Source of the DNA: a virus
DNA length: 24,915 nucleotides
Direction: 5' to 3' (one strand)
Virus record (IMG/VR): IMGVR_UViG_3300045135_000812
Location: 1-24,915 of that record
Shown piece after piece: positions 14,389 to 19,419 of the stretch (the stretch's first letter is position 1; each line of letters starts with the position of its first letter). The notes under the pieces are model-generated. The model saw nothing but the letters and a program-made list of their open reading frames with translations. It made no database searches and had not been told where the DNA came from. The translations under genes and the position numbers were made by a program.

Positions 14389-16104
14389 TTAGTATCCGAA
14401 TACAGAGTCTTGTGGTTTGAAGGTGGAGTCTTTGATTGCCTGTAGCGACTTGTGGATGCTGGCGTATCCCGATGTACGGGTCATCAGCATGTAGCGCAAG
14501 GCATCGTATGCGTGGTCTTCTGCCTTTGTGTCCACGTCTTCACTGTTTGTCTTAGAGAGCGGTATGCCCGCCATCTGACGCACAGTGTTAGTACAGGTTT
14601 CGAAGATCTTGAGGGTTGGTTCTTGTGTGAATTCATTGAGACCGAGACGACGGTGTATTTCCATCTTACCGGCGATGCGGTTACGATCCGACGGTGTCCA
14701 GCGACATCCCATGCGGATCATGGTCTCTGCAATTGATGGTCCGTACCCTGTTCTGTTCCAACACGATGAGTCGAGAACAGCGTAGTGAGGGTCAGGATCG
14801 AATTGTTCCAATTCTAGTATTTTAGCAGCCAACTGCTCTGCTGTAAAGTGTTTTACGTAAAGTTCTCTGTATACCCAGATGTTGTTGTCCCAGTCGATGG
14901 CGCCCCATAGCACACACGATGGACTTGCATACCCGTAGTCGGCCGCACGGATGCGTGGCCAGTTGGTCGGCAACTCGAAGGGGTCAACCACGTGACGGAT
15001 CTTACTGAACTCAGGGAATGCGGCACCTTCAGCCACGTCCCAGTCACCTTCGAGCAGTCGCTTACGCTCTACTTCAGGTAGAGAGAGCAGCATCGCCTCA
15101 TATTGGCCGTCTGCCATGAGGAAGGGGTTGTCGGTCAGTTTCGCGGGCACGAACTTCCTGTAGTACAGGGGCTCGCCCTCTTTTGCGTGGCCCGGAGGGT
15201 AAACAAGAGGCTTTTCACTGTCGAGGTCGATCGGTACGAAGGGTTTCCCCGGCTCGTTTTGATCGATGTACATCTTCTTCACCCACCAGCCACCGACACC
15301 ACCGGGGTTGGCAGTACATCGCATCGACAGGTTCGGTGCCAACTCGGGGTCTGTGGTACGTAGACGAGAACGGAGGTACTCCCACACGTACGGTGTCGGA
15401 TACTGGGTTATCTCGTCGATGGCGATCCAGTTGAATGCCTGCCCTTGATAGCGCGTGACGTCCTTCTCTTTGTCGAGGTACGAGAACCAGATGGTTGCGC
15501 CCGATGGGAATACCCACGTGGACTTTGATTCACGGAACACCGCACCGGGAAAGGCTTTGGGGTAGAGCTGCTTCGACTTTGAAATCAGTTCAGTGAGTTC
15601 GTCGAGAGTTCGACGTAGTAATAGCCCGCGGTGATTAGGATTATGGCAATAACGCAGAGGGTCAGCAAGAAGAGCAAAAGACTTACCGCCACCCGCAGCC
15701 CCTCCGTAGAGAACATCGCGCTCAGGAGCCGACAGAAACTCTTCTTGAGGACCCGCATTGGGCTGGAAAACAACTTCTGAATCACCTACAACCTCCTTCA
15801 CCGACGACGGCAATTCGTTTACGTCGCCCATGTCTATTACGCGTGATTTATCCCCTGCGAGGCCGTCCTGCACCTTCTGTGCCGCTGCCTGCTTCTTACG
15901 GGCGTTTTGACGACGTTTTTTAGCCCGTTCCATCTCCCTGTCGGCCTGTTTCAGGTCTCGACGGATCTTCGCCTGTGTCGCGCGACGGGCACGTTCGTTC
16001 GGGCCCAAGCGATAGGTTGCTTTGGGTGCATTTGGGTCTTTTTTTGGGCGTCCGCGCTTCTTCGGGGCGGGCTGTTCGTCTGTTTTTTCGATTTCGTCTG
16101 TCAT
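14389..16104 (-). CDS. terL: Terminase large subunit (ATPase/nuclease)
   Basis: This 571-aa protein drives packaging of DNA through the portal and cuts concatemers. Visible motifs are Walker A GGAAGGGKS at 134-142, Walker B WIAIDE with Asp230/Glu231, the coupling-type stretch SMRCTANPGG at 260-269, and nuclease acids at Asp389 (RAADYGY), Asp445 (AVLDSS) and Asp534 with Asp530 (KAEDHAYDALRY). The first ~85 residues are an unusual, strongly basic helical extension with an AT-hook-like KKRGRPKK at 15-22, likely for DNA contact. The gene starts 9 bp after the ParB-like gene and ends adjacent to the recombinase-like gene. The Shine-Dalgarno is poor, so coupling to upstream translation is likely. 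Confidence 0.96.
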   Translation of the reverse strand: MTDEIEKTDEQPAPKKRGRPKKDPNAPKATYRLGPNERARRATQAKIRRDLKQADREMERAKKRRQNARKKQAAAQKVQDGLAGDKSRVIDMGDVNELPSSVKEVVGDSEVVFQPNAGPQEEFLSAPERDVLYGGAAGGGKSFALLADPLRYCHNPNHRGLLLRRTLDELTELISKSKQLYPKAFPGAVFRESKSTWVFPSGATIWFSYLDKEKDVTRYQGQAFNWIAIDEITQYPTPYVWEYLRSRLRTTDPELAPNLSMRCTANPGGVGGWWVKKMYIDQNEPGKPFVPIDLDSEKPLVYPPGHAKEGEPLYYRKFVPAKLTDNPFLMADGQYEAMLLSLPEVERKRLLEGDWDVAEGAAFPEFSKIRHVVDPFELPTNWPRIRAADYGYASPSCVLWGAIDWDNNIWVYRELYVKHFTAEQLAAKILELEQFDPDPHYAVLDSSCWNRTGYGPSIAETMIRMGCRWTPSDRNRIAGKMEIHRRLGLNEFTQEPTLKIFETCTNTVRQMAGIPLSKTNSEDVDTKAEDHAYDALRYMLMTRTSGYASIHKSLQAIKDSTFKPQDSVFGY

Positions 16105-16113
16105 AATGGGGTA

Positions 16114-16500
16114 TCAGGCCGCGTATTCGCGCGGATTCATCTGTATTTTCTCTTCCCACGACGTCAAAAACGCGAGATCTGGGCAGATGTAGGCTTCGAT
16201 GAAGCGGTAGCCGAGTTCTGTGGCCGCCCAGTAGCGATTATTTCCGGTGTAAACGAAGTATTCGGCTTCTGGGTTGTCGACACACTGTTCGATCACGTAG
16301 TAATCCAGCTTTTCGCCCATCAAATGACGGGGGATGACCACGATCGGGTTGATCAAGCCCTCTCGAACGATCGATTCTTCGACCTGCTTTCCTATCACGG
16401 GGTGAGGACGGTAGAGGGAGGACAGTTTCTCCATCGGGAGAAGCTTGATATCGACCTCGAGAGGGTTGTTCTTACTAAACAGATACACACCGCACCCCAA
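16114..16500 (-). CDS. ParB/sulfiredoxin-fold protein between the terminase genes
   Basis: This 128-aa protein shows the ParB N-terminal-like pattern: VDIKLLPMEKLSSLYRPHP, then VEESIVREGLINPIVVIP, and the signature YTGNNRYWAATELGYRFIEAYI (compare G-R-R-AA-LG of ParB/Srx proteins). There is no C-terminal helix-turn-helix domain, so it is a stand-alone domain. The start is TTG at 16500, one base after the terS stop, with GGAG 9 nt upstream. GTG at 16488 is an alternative, while the internal ATG at residue 23 would cut the first beta-strand. ParB-like domains bind nucleotide and can act as DNA clamps or nucleases. Lying between terS and terL, it may help recognise or prepare packaging DNA; that role is inferred from context. 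Confidence 0.78.
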   Translation of the reverse strand: MGCGVYLFSKNNPLEVDIKLLPMEKLSSLYRPHPVIGKQVEESIVREGLINPIVVIPRHLMGEKLDYYVIEQCVDNPEAEYFVYTGNNRYWAATELGYRFIEAYICPDLAFLTSWEEKIQMNPREYAA

Positions 16501-16501
16501 A

Positions 16502-16927
16502 TCAGTCTTCTCCGTGATCGATGACCATCTCTTTCTTGGGAGGTAGGAGGACTACACCGTGTACAGCCTGTACCGTGTGGTTGATCTGCTCCTGTTTGCC
16601 GAGACCGATACGGTTGAGAACCGATTCTGCGGCCGATATACGGGTGTTGGAATGGCGGTCGAGATCCTGATCATCGATGGAGTTTACGAGGCGGTTGGCT
16701 GCCTTGATGGCACCCCCCGCGAGGATGGCCTTCGACTTCTCGATGATCTCGTCTGCGAGCGACTCACGGAGCCACGATATCGATTTCTCACTGTAGCCCA
16801 CCTCTTTGGCGGCAACTGCGAAGTTGCCTCCGTTCTCGAACAGAGCGTCGAGAAACGCGGACTGCTTTTCTGTGAGTTCACGGCCTTTCGCCGGCTTCTT
16901 TTGAAGGAGATGGGTTGAGGTTGACAT
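16502..16927 (-). CDS. terS: Terminase small subunit
   Basis: This 141-aa protein starts at ATG 16927; the frame extends upstream but that part is Pro-rich and lacks coding character. Residues ~15-60 contain a helix-turn-helix (TEKQSAFLDALFENGGNFAVAAKEVGYSEKSISWLR), followed by helices for oligomerisation (ADEIIEKSKAILAGGAIKAANRLVNSI) and a loose C-terminus (VVLLPPKKEMVIDHGED) for contacting TerL. This is the usual terS plan: DNA recognition at the packaging site. There is no clear Shine-Dalgarno before this ATG. The leader of ~115 nt from the promoter at 17049-17077 includes an A/T palindrome at 16938-16952. Immediate location upstream of ParB-like and terL genes supports the call. Confidence 0.85.
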   Translation of the reverse strand: MSTSTHLLQKKPAKGRELTEKQSAFLDALFENGGNFAVAAKEVGYSEKSISWLRESLADEIIEKSKAILAGGAIKAANRLVNSIDDQDLDRHSNTRISAAESVLNRIGLGKQEQINHTVQAVHGVVLLPPKKEMVIDHGED

Positions 16928-16937
16928 GGATTTTATA

Positions 16938-16952
16938 CCAAAAAATTTTTGG
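16938..16952. repeat. A/T-rich palindrome before terS
   Basis: CCAAAAAATTTTTGG is a 15-bp symmetric sequence 10 bp upstream of the terS ATG. It could be a bent-DNA or protein-binding site, or part of a packaging initiation site. The flanking region 16953-17048 is C-rich untranslated leader with no gene. Confidence 0.5.
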
Positions 16953-17048
16953 GGAAGAAGGGGTGGGGGGGCGAGCGGTACGAGACTGTTACGTATAGGT
17001 AATGCTACTGTGTGGTTCTCTCCGCCGTTGTGCCACCCCACATGAGCA

Positions 17049-17077
17049 ATGTTAATGCACGCGGGGATCTTTGTCAA
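17049..17077 (-). promoter_or_regulatory. Leftward promoter for the structural genes
   Basis: Reverse-strand TTGACA (17077-17072), a 17-bp spacer and TAACAT (17054-17049). The -35 is perfect; the -10 has four of six consensus bases including the key first T, second A and last T. The start site is near 17042. It is the only good promoter upstream of terS and probably drives the 12-kb head operon. Confidence 0.7.
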
Positions 17078-17082
17078 CTTTA

Positions 17083-17182
17083 TTCATGTTGCGGACACCC
17101 AACATGTGTTGGATTCATGATGGGGGTGTGGTATCATGAACACAATTCATAACAATATCAAACTGCATGAACATCTTTCATG
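17083..17182. promoter_or_regulatory. TTCATG/CATGAA operator cluster between divergent promoters
   Basis: Half-sites are TTCATG at 17083-17088, TTCATGA at 17114-17120, TCATGAA at 17134-17140, CATGAA at 17166-17171 and TTCATG at 17177-17182, plus a partial TTCAT at 17146-17150. Two further inverted repeats overlap: CATGTTG/CAACATG (17085-17091, 17100-17106) and CCAACA-TG-TGTTGG (17099-17112). The cluster lies between the leftward promoter (17049-17077) and the rightward one (17203-17231), as expected for a regulator-controlled divergent switch. Confidence 0.6.
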
Positions 17183-17202
17183 TATAAGGGTACGGAGACT
17201 CC

Positions 17203-17231
17203 TTGACGGATTGTTATTCCGACTGTACAAT
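17203..17231 (+). promoter_or_regulatory. Rightward sigma70-type promoter
   Basis: TTGACG (17203-17208), 17-bp spacer, TACAAT (17226-17231). Both boxes and the flanking CTGTACAATCA match the leftward promoter at 4465-4493. The predicted start is 17237-17239. No gene follows; transcription would meet a terminator at 17285-17323. Confidence 0.75.
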
Positions 17232-17236
17232 CATAG

Positions 17237-17323
17237 AACACCCACCGGGGTTATATACCATATAATCCCACACTCCCCCATCGACCCCTGTACGGTATCC
17301 CACTGACTGTACGGGGGTTTTTT
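17237..17323 (+). ncRNA. Candidate ~87-nt small RNA
   Basis: A strong promoter (17203-17231) and an intrinsic terminator (17285-17323) bracket an 87-nt stretch with no start codon plus ribosome site and no plausible peptide. Inside is a second hairpin, GG-TTATAT-ACC-ATATAA-T-CC (about 17249-17268). The two-hairpin, promoter-to-terminator layout is that of a stand-alone regulatory RNA or an origin-proximal RNA (for example a replication primer or an antisense/decoy RNA). Its target and role are unknown. It could instead be an attenuated leader with read-through into the region to the right, but no rightward gene is found before 22741. Confidence 0.55.
17285..17323 (+). terminator. Rho-independent terminator of the candidate small RNA
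   Basis: CCCCTGTAC (17285-17293) pairs with GTACGGGGG (17309-17317) through nine base pairs including one G-U, with a 15-nt loop. Six Ts follow at 17318-17323. Confidence 0.75.
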
Positions 17324-17434
17324 GTGGGGGACACGCACCCACGTACACCCCCGTGTACCCCCAATAGGTTGCGGGTGGGTTGCCGGAGGGCTAACCAATG
17401 GGTCGCCGGGAGATGTCCACAGAAACACCCGTAG

Positions 17435-17443
17435 TTATCCACA
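17435..17443 (+). promoter_or_regulatory. DnaA box
   Basis: TTATCCACA is an exact match to the high-affinity bacterial DnaA site. Only one exact copy was seen in this gap; a weaker TGTCCACAG lies 20 bp to the left. Confidence 0.6.
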
Positions 17444-17469
17444 AGGGGCACCCCTTCGGTATGCCCTTT

Positions 17470-17487
17470 ATGTTGACCGCTGTCAAG
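17470..17487 (+). promoter_or_regulatory. Operator-like palindrome, copy 1
   Basis: ATGTTGACCGCTGTCAAG. The core TTGAC-CGCT-GTCAA is a perfect inverted repeat. It matches copy 3 at 15 of 18 positions. TTGACA on the reverse strand (17486-17481) could serve as a -35 box covered by the site. Confidence 0.6.
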
Positions 17488-17874
17488 TAAACCCTAAATC
17501 CAACAAAAATATGTCGGGGTTGCTAGCACTATCCCCCTCCCCCCCGGGTGTCCCTTGCCCTCCCCCAAAGGTTGCATATCTTTTTCCCCATCGATGATGA
17601 GCCGTGGCCCAAAGGTTCTCCCTCCGTGTGTCCGGCCGGTGCTCTTGTCGGTGTCTCCCTGTAATAACCCCGTCATGTGTACCTGATTTTTTATCCCCTC
17701 TTGCAAATCCGTGTATAAACCCCTTCGAAATCACCCCTCCGGTGGCCTGTTTTGCCTGAAAAGGGGTGTGTTGGGGGCACGTTGGCGCACACTACGGGTA
17801 ATCCCGAAAAACACCCCCGCCCAGTATTCACGCCGGTTTGCCCCTTTTTCTAGCACGCCAGTTCCCCCGTTACA

Positions 17875-17892
17875 CTTTACCGTCGTAAACAT
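17875..17892 (-). promoter_or_regulatory. Operator-like palindrome, copy 2
   Basis: Reverse strand ATGTTTACGACGGTAAAG, core TTTAC-N4-GTAAA. It lies beyond the terminator of the leftward accessory block. Confidence 0.6.
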
Positions 17893-17906
17893 ACCGTTCG
17901 CCCACC

Positions 17907-17927
17907 AAAAAGGCCCCATTCGGGGCC
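17907..17927 (-). terminator. Terminator of the leftward accessory block
   Basis: Reverse strand GGCCCC-GAAT-GGGGCC (17927-17912) followed by TTTTT (17911-17907). It sits 28 bp after the stop of the 83-aa gene. The stem is the same as in the terminator at 18261-18285. Confidence 0.85.
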
Positions 17928-17955
17928 CCGTGTTTGTCCGGTGTGTTGCGGGTGG

Positions 17956-18207
17956 TTAGCCGGTGATCTCGGCCGGCGAAAGATGGCGCAACAGTTCGCG
18001 GTAAGACTTCGCGCTGTACATGAGGTGCTCGCGCAGTGATTCGTGGTACAGGTGCACGGCCGCCTTGAAGAGTGAGCCGTGTCGAAATATGTCGTAGTCA
18101 TGAACTACGGCGCTGTGGTTGCCCATCTTGTAGACGTGTAGAAACTTGCCCTCGATTGAAGATGGGCGGCTTTTGATCTGGATGCGTGGTTTGCTGTGGT
18201 TGTTCAT
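17956..18207 (-). CDS. 83-aa protein, unknown
   Basis: The ATG at 18207 is fixed by the shared leader (CGGAGATTTTCTCAC immediately upstream). The product (MNNHSKPRIQIKS...) is basic and His-rich, with a beta-hairpin-like start (EGKFLHVYKMGNHSAVVHDYD) and an amphipathic helical second half (LFKAAVHLYHESLREHLMYSAKSYRELLRHL). No family is recognised. It has its own -10-like TATAAT (18244-18239) and is bracketed by two terminators with the same stem, so it forms a single-gene transcription unit at the downstream end of the accessory block. The shared leader suggests it is expressed together with the other accessory genes. Confidence 0.75.
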   Translation of the reverse strand: MNNHSKPRIQIKSRPSSIEGKFLHVYKMGNHSAVVHDYDIFRHGSLFKAAVHLYHESLREHLMYSAKSYRELLRHLSPAEITG

Positions 18208-18209
18208 GT

Positions 18210-18222
18210 GAGAAAATCTCCG
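18210..18222 (-). promoter_or_regulatory. Shared RBS leader, copy 1 (83-aa gene)
   Basis: Reverse strand CGGAGATTTTCTC, two bases before the ATG at 18207. The GGAG Shine-Dalgarno lies within a GAGA-TTT-TCTC mini-palindrome that recurs before four other genes. Confidence 0.75.
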
Positions 18223-18238
18223 TTTTGGTTGAGGGCCC

Positions 18239-18267
18239 ATTATAAGCCCATGTTGCCCCCAAAGAAA
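18239..18267 (-). promoter_or_regulatory. Possible promoter for the 83-aa gene
   Basis: Reverse strand has a perfect -10 TATAAT (18244-18239). The -35 position (18267-18262) reads TTTCTT, which is weak. It follows directly after the terminator at 18261-18285, so a new start here makes sense. Confidence 0.45.
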
Positions 18268-18285
18268 AGGCCCCGTTCAGGGGCC
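18261..18285 (-). terminator. Rho-independent terminator after the 65-aa gene
   Basis: Reverse strand GGCCCC-TGAAC-GGGGCC (18285-18269) then TTTTCTTT (18268-18261), 8 bp after the stop codon at 18293. Confidence 0.85.
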
Positions 18286-18292
18286 CTTTGGT

Positions 18293-18490
18293 TTACATGT
18301 CGTCGAATGCCGGCCCGAGATCCCAGACGCGCTCCACGTCGTATTCTCTGATTGTGGTGTGGCTGTCGACGGTGTCGCCGTATCCGTCCTCAAATGCCTG
18401 TTCGGCCTCCTCCAAACTGGATGCTACCAGTTCAAGGGTCCGCTCCTCCGTGTAGGCTACTCGAGCACGGTAGATGATACGCGGTTTCAT
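18293..18490 (-). CDS. 65-aa DpnD/PcfM-like small protein
   Basis: The ATG at 18490 shares its A with the upstream stop (TAATG), which fixes the start. The product (MKPRIIYRARVAYTEERTLE...) has a beta-strand, then VASSLEEAEQAFEDGYGD, then a beta-strand with acidic residues (TTIREYDVERVWDLG). This beta-helix-beta plan, with an 'A.S.EEAE.A' helix start, resembles small phage proteins of the DpnD/PcfM type, whose function is not established. The 56-aa gene at 21892-22062 has the same plan and may be a distant paralogue. It is the last gene before a strong terminator. Confidence 0.72.
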   Translation of the reverse strand: MKPRIIYRARVAYTEERTLELVASSLEEAEQAFEDGYGDTVDSHTTIREYDVERVWDLGPAFDDM

Positions 18491-18735
18491 TACGCGTCAT
18501 CCTGCGTGAAGTTCAGCTCGAGTTGCGCGTCGTGTCCTGCACGATAGAACAGAGTCGAGATACGCTCCGCGAGTTGCTGATCGTCATCAGACAGGTACAG
18601 GTAACGTTTGCCGCTGTTGGTTTCATCCGGTGTCGCCCACTTAACCTGCGTTAATACGGCGCGCAGATGTTCAAACTGGGTTGCAGTGAGAACGATACGT
18701 GTTGTTGCTTCGAGTGTTGGTTGCTTGTTAGTCAT
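18490..18735 (-). CDS. 81-aa protein, unknown
   Basis: The ATG at 18735 directly follows the shared leader (CGGAGATATTCTC-ATG; one base differs from the other copies). The product (MTNKQPTLEATTRIVLTATQ...) has an N-terminal strand, a helix (TATQFEHLRAVLTQVKWA), a polar loop and a second helix (DDQQLAERISTLFYRAGHD), ending acidic. No family is recognised. Its stop overlaps the next start by one base, so it is co-translated with the 65-aa gene. It lies 25 bp downstream of the winged-helix/SSB-tip gene, in the same probable transcript. Confidence 0.75.
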   Translation of the reverse strand: MTNKQPTLEATTRIVLTATQFEHLRAVLTQVKWATPDETNSGKRYLYLSDDDQQLAERISTLFYRAGHDAQLELNFTQDDA

Positions 18736-18748
18736 GAGAATATCTCCG
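18736..18748 (-). promoter_or_regulatory. Shared RBS leader, copy 2 (81-aa gene)
   Basis: Reverse strand CGGAGATATTCTC, immediately before the ATG at 18735. The central TTT is TAT here, so the 4-bp GAGA/TCTC arms are kept while the loop differs. Confidence 0.75.
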
Positions 18749-18760
18749 TTGTGGTTACGA

Positions 18761-19261
18761 TTAAAAAGGTAGGTCGTCGGATGTTGTGCCAAAGCCAGAG
18801 AGGACGACGTCGGCGGTCGTTTCCTCTTCCTCTGGTGGTGACATTTCGAGCACGTATGGCCCGTTGTACTCTTTCGAGATTGTGCCCCATCCATTGCGGT
18901 TGATCTCGCTGATGATGGTTGCGACGGTCGACTCCTTATAGTCGGTGAGTTTAGCGAGGTCGGCCAGTTCGAGGGTCCCGCTGAATCGCTTCAAGGTCTC
19001 GATCACTGCACGGTGGCGGTCACTGAATACCAGTTGCACGCGGGCACGGTCGACAAGGTCCTGTGTTTTGAGGCGCTCGTCCATTTCGAGGGTCTCGAGG
19101 TCCATGATCGAGGTGGTGATGCCGCTTGTAAGGTCCTGCAGACAAACGGTGTCAGCCTCCAGTTTTTGGATGGTGTCGAGCATCTGGGACTGTAGGCGCG
19201 CGAAGTCGGCCTGCAGATCATTAAGTTGATTCAGTACTGATTCGAATGTCGGGTTGTTCAT
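18761..19261 (-). CDS. Coiled-coil + winged-helix protein with SSB-like C-terminal tip
   Basis: The ATG at 19261 follows the shared leader. The 166-aa product has a coiled coil over residues ~5-60 (heptads of Leu/Ile; VLNQLNDLQADFARLQSQML), then a winged-helix DNA-binding domain at ~80-140 (HRAVIETLKRFSGTLELADLAKLTDYKESTVATIISEINRNGW, then a strand wing TISKEYNGPYVLEM). An acidic linker (PPEEEETTADV) and the end SDDLPF follow. Bacterial SSB proteins end in DDIPF or very similar, the tip that recruits replication and repair enzymes. No OB fold is present. Inference: a DNA-binding protein that mimics or competes with the SSB tip, or a phage replication-recruitment factor. A transcription regulator with a fortuitous tail is the alternative. 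Confidence 0.78.
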   Translation of the reverse strand: MNNPTFESVLNQLNDLQADFARLQSQMLDTIQKLEADTVCLQDLTSGITTSIMDLETLEMDERLKTQDLVDRARVQLVFSDRHRAVIETLKRFSGTLELADLAKLTDYKESTVATIISEINRNGWGTISKEYNGPYVLEMSPPEEEETTADVVLSGFGTTSDDLPF

Positions 19262-19263
19262 TT

Positions 19264-19277
19264 GAGAAAATCTCCGG
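19264..19277 (-). promoter_or_regulatory. Shared RBS leader, copy 3 (winged-helix gene)
   Basis: Reverse strand CCGGAGATTTTCTC, two bases before the ATG at 19261, preceded by AATTGAA. Confidence 0.75.
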
Positions 19278-19282
19278 TTCAA

Positions 19283-19360
19283 TTAAGAAAGTTTTGCAAG
19301 GATTACAATGAGGAGGACTACCCAAAGTAGCCTCCATACGTTTGCGATTAACTCGCTCAT
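19283..19360 (-). CDS. 25-aa single-span membrane peptide
   Basis: The start ATG at 19360 overlaps the stop of the 20-aa peptide (TTATGAGC), and the frame ends in TAA at 19283. The product starts MSELIANVWRL and continues into a run of Leu/Val/Ile (LWVVLLIVILA) before KLS. The polar N-terminus and hydrophobic stretch of about 16 residues suggest a small inner-membrane peptide. It lies between DUF932 and the winged-helix gene with no intergenic space, so translational coupling is likely. Such peptides can be holin-like, regulatory or toxin-like, but there is no direct evidence for which. Confidence 0.62.
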   Translation of the reverse strand: MSELIANVWRLLWVVLLIVILAKLS

Positions 19361-19419
19361 AAGCAGATGCTCTGGTAGGCTTCAAACGCCCACCAAACGA
19401 CAACAATAGCAGTGATCAT
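19357..19419 (-). CDS. 20-aa hydrophobic peptide
   Basis: The ATG at 19419 overlaps the DUF932 stop (GCATGATC; ATGA overlap). The frame has 20 codons, MITAIVVVWWAFEAYQSICL, then TGA, which overlaps the next ATG. The N-terminal two thirds is hydrophobic and Trp-rich. The overlap at both ends in a compact operon argues that it is translated. No family can be assigned. It and the next peptide could form a pair acting in the membrane. Confidence 0.55.
   Translation of the reverse strand: MITAIVVVWWAFEAYQSICL

Larger units (their letters stand above)
17324..17906. other. Gene-free signal-rich region, possible replication origin
   Basis: No frame here looks coding on either strand; plus-strand frames are Pro/Arg-rich translations of C-tracts. 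The stretch holds a perfect DnaA box (17435-17443), a perfect hairpin GTACAC-CCCC-GTGTAC (17343-17358), AAGGGG-CA-CCCCTT (about 17442-17455), two 18-bp operator-like palindromes (17470-17487, 17875-17892) and CACCCCT/AGGGGTG (17732-17738, 17762-17768). The 11-mer GTTGCGGGTGG occurs at 17368-17378 and again at 17945-17955, at the edge of the next gene. A DnaA box with inverted repeats between divergent signals suggests an origin, but no AT-rich unwinding element or iteron array is obvious. Confidence 0.5.

Noticed and set aside
16928-17077. N-terminal extension of terS to 17077
   Set aside because: The added 50 residues are Pro/Leu-rich translation of C-tracts and would span the -35/-10 promoter; the ATG at 16927 gives a normal small terminase.
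17401-17423. Second DnaA box at TGTCCACAG
   Set aside because: Two or more mismatches to TTATCCACA; counted only as a weak neighbour.
17483-17734. Leftward 83-codon frame in the same gap
   Set aside because: Gly/Arg/His-rich with no ribosome site; it overlaps operator copy 1 and hairpins.
17711-17959. Rightward 82-codon frame in the origin-like gap
   Set aside because: Pro/Arg/Val composition is what C-rich DNA gives; there is no ribosome site, and it runs through a convincing leftward terminator and into the next gene's stop.
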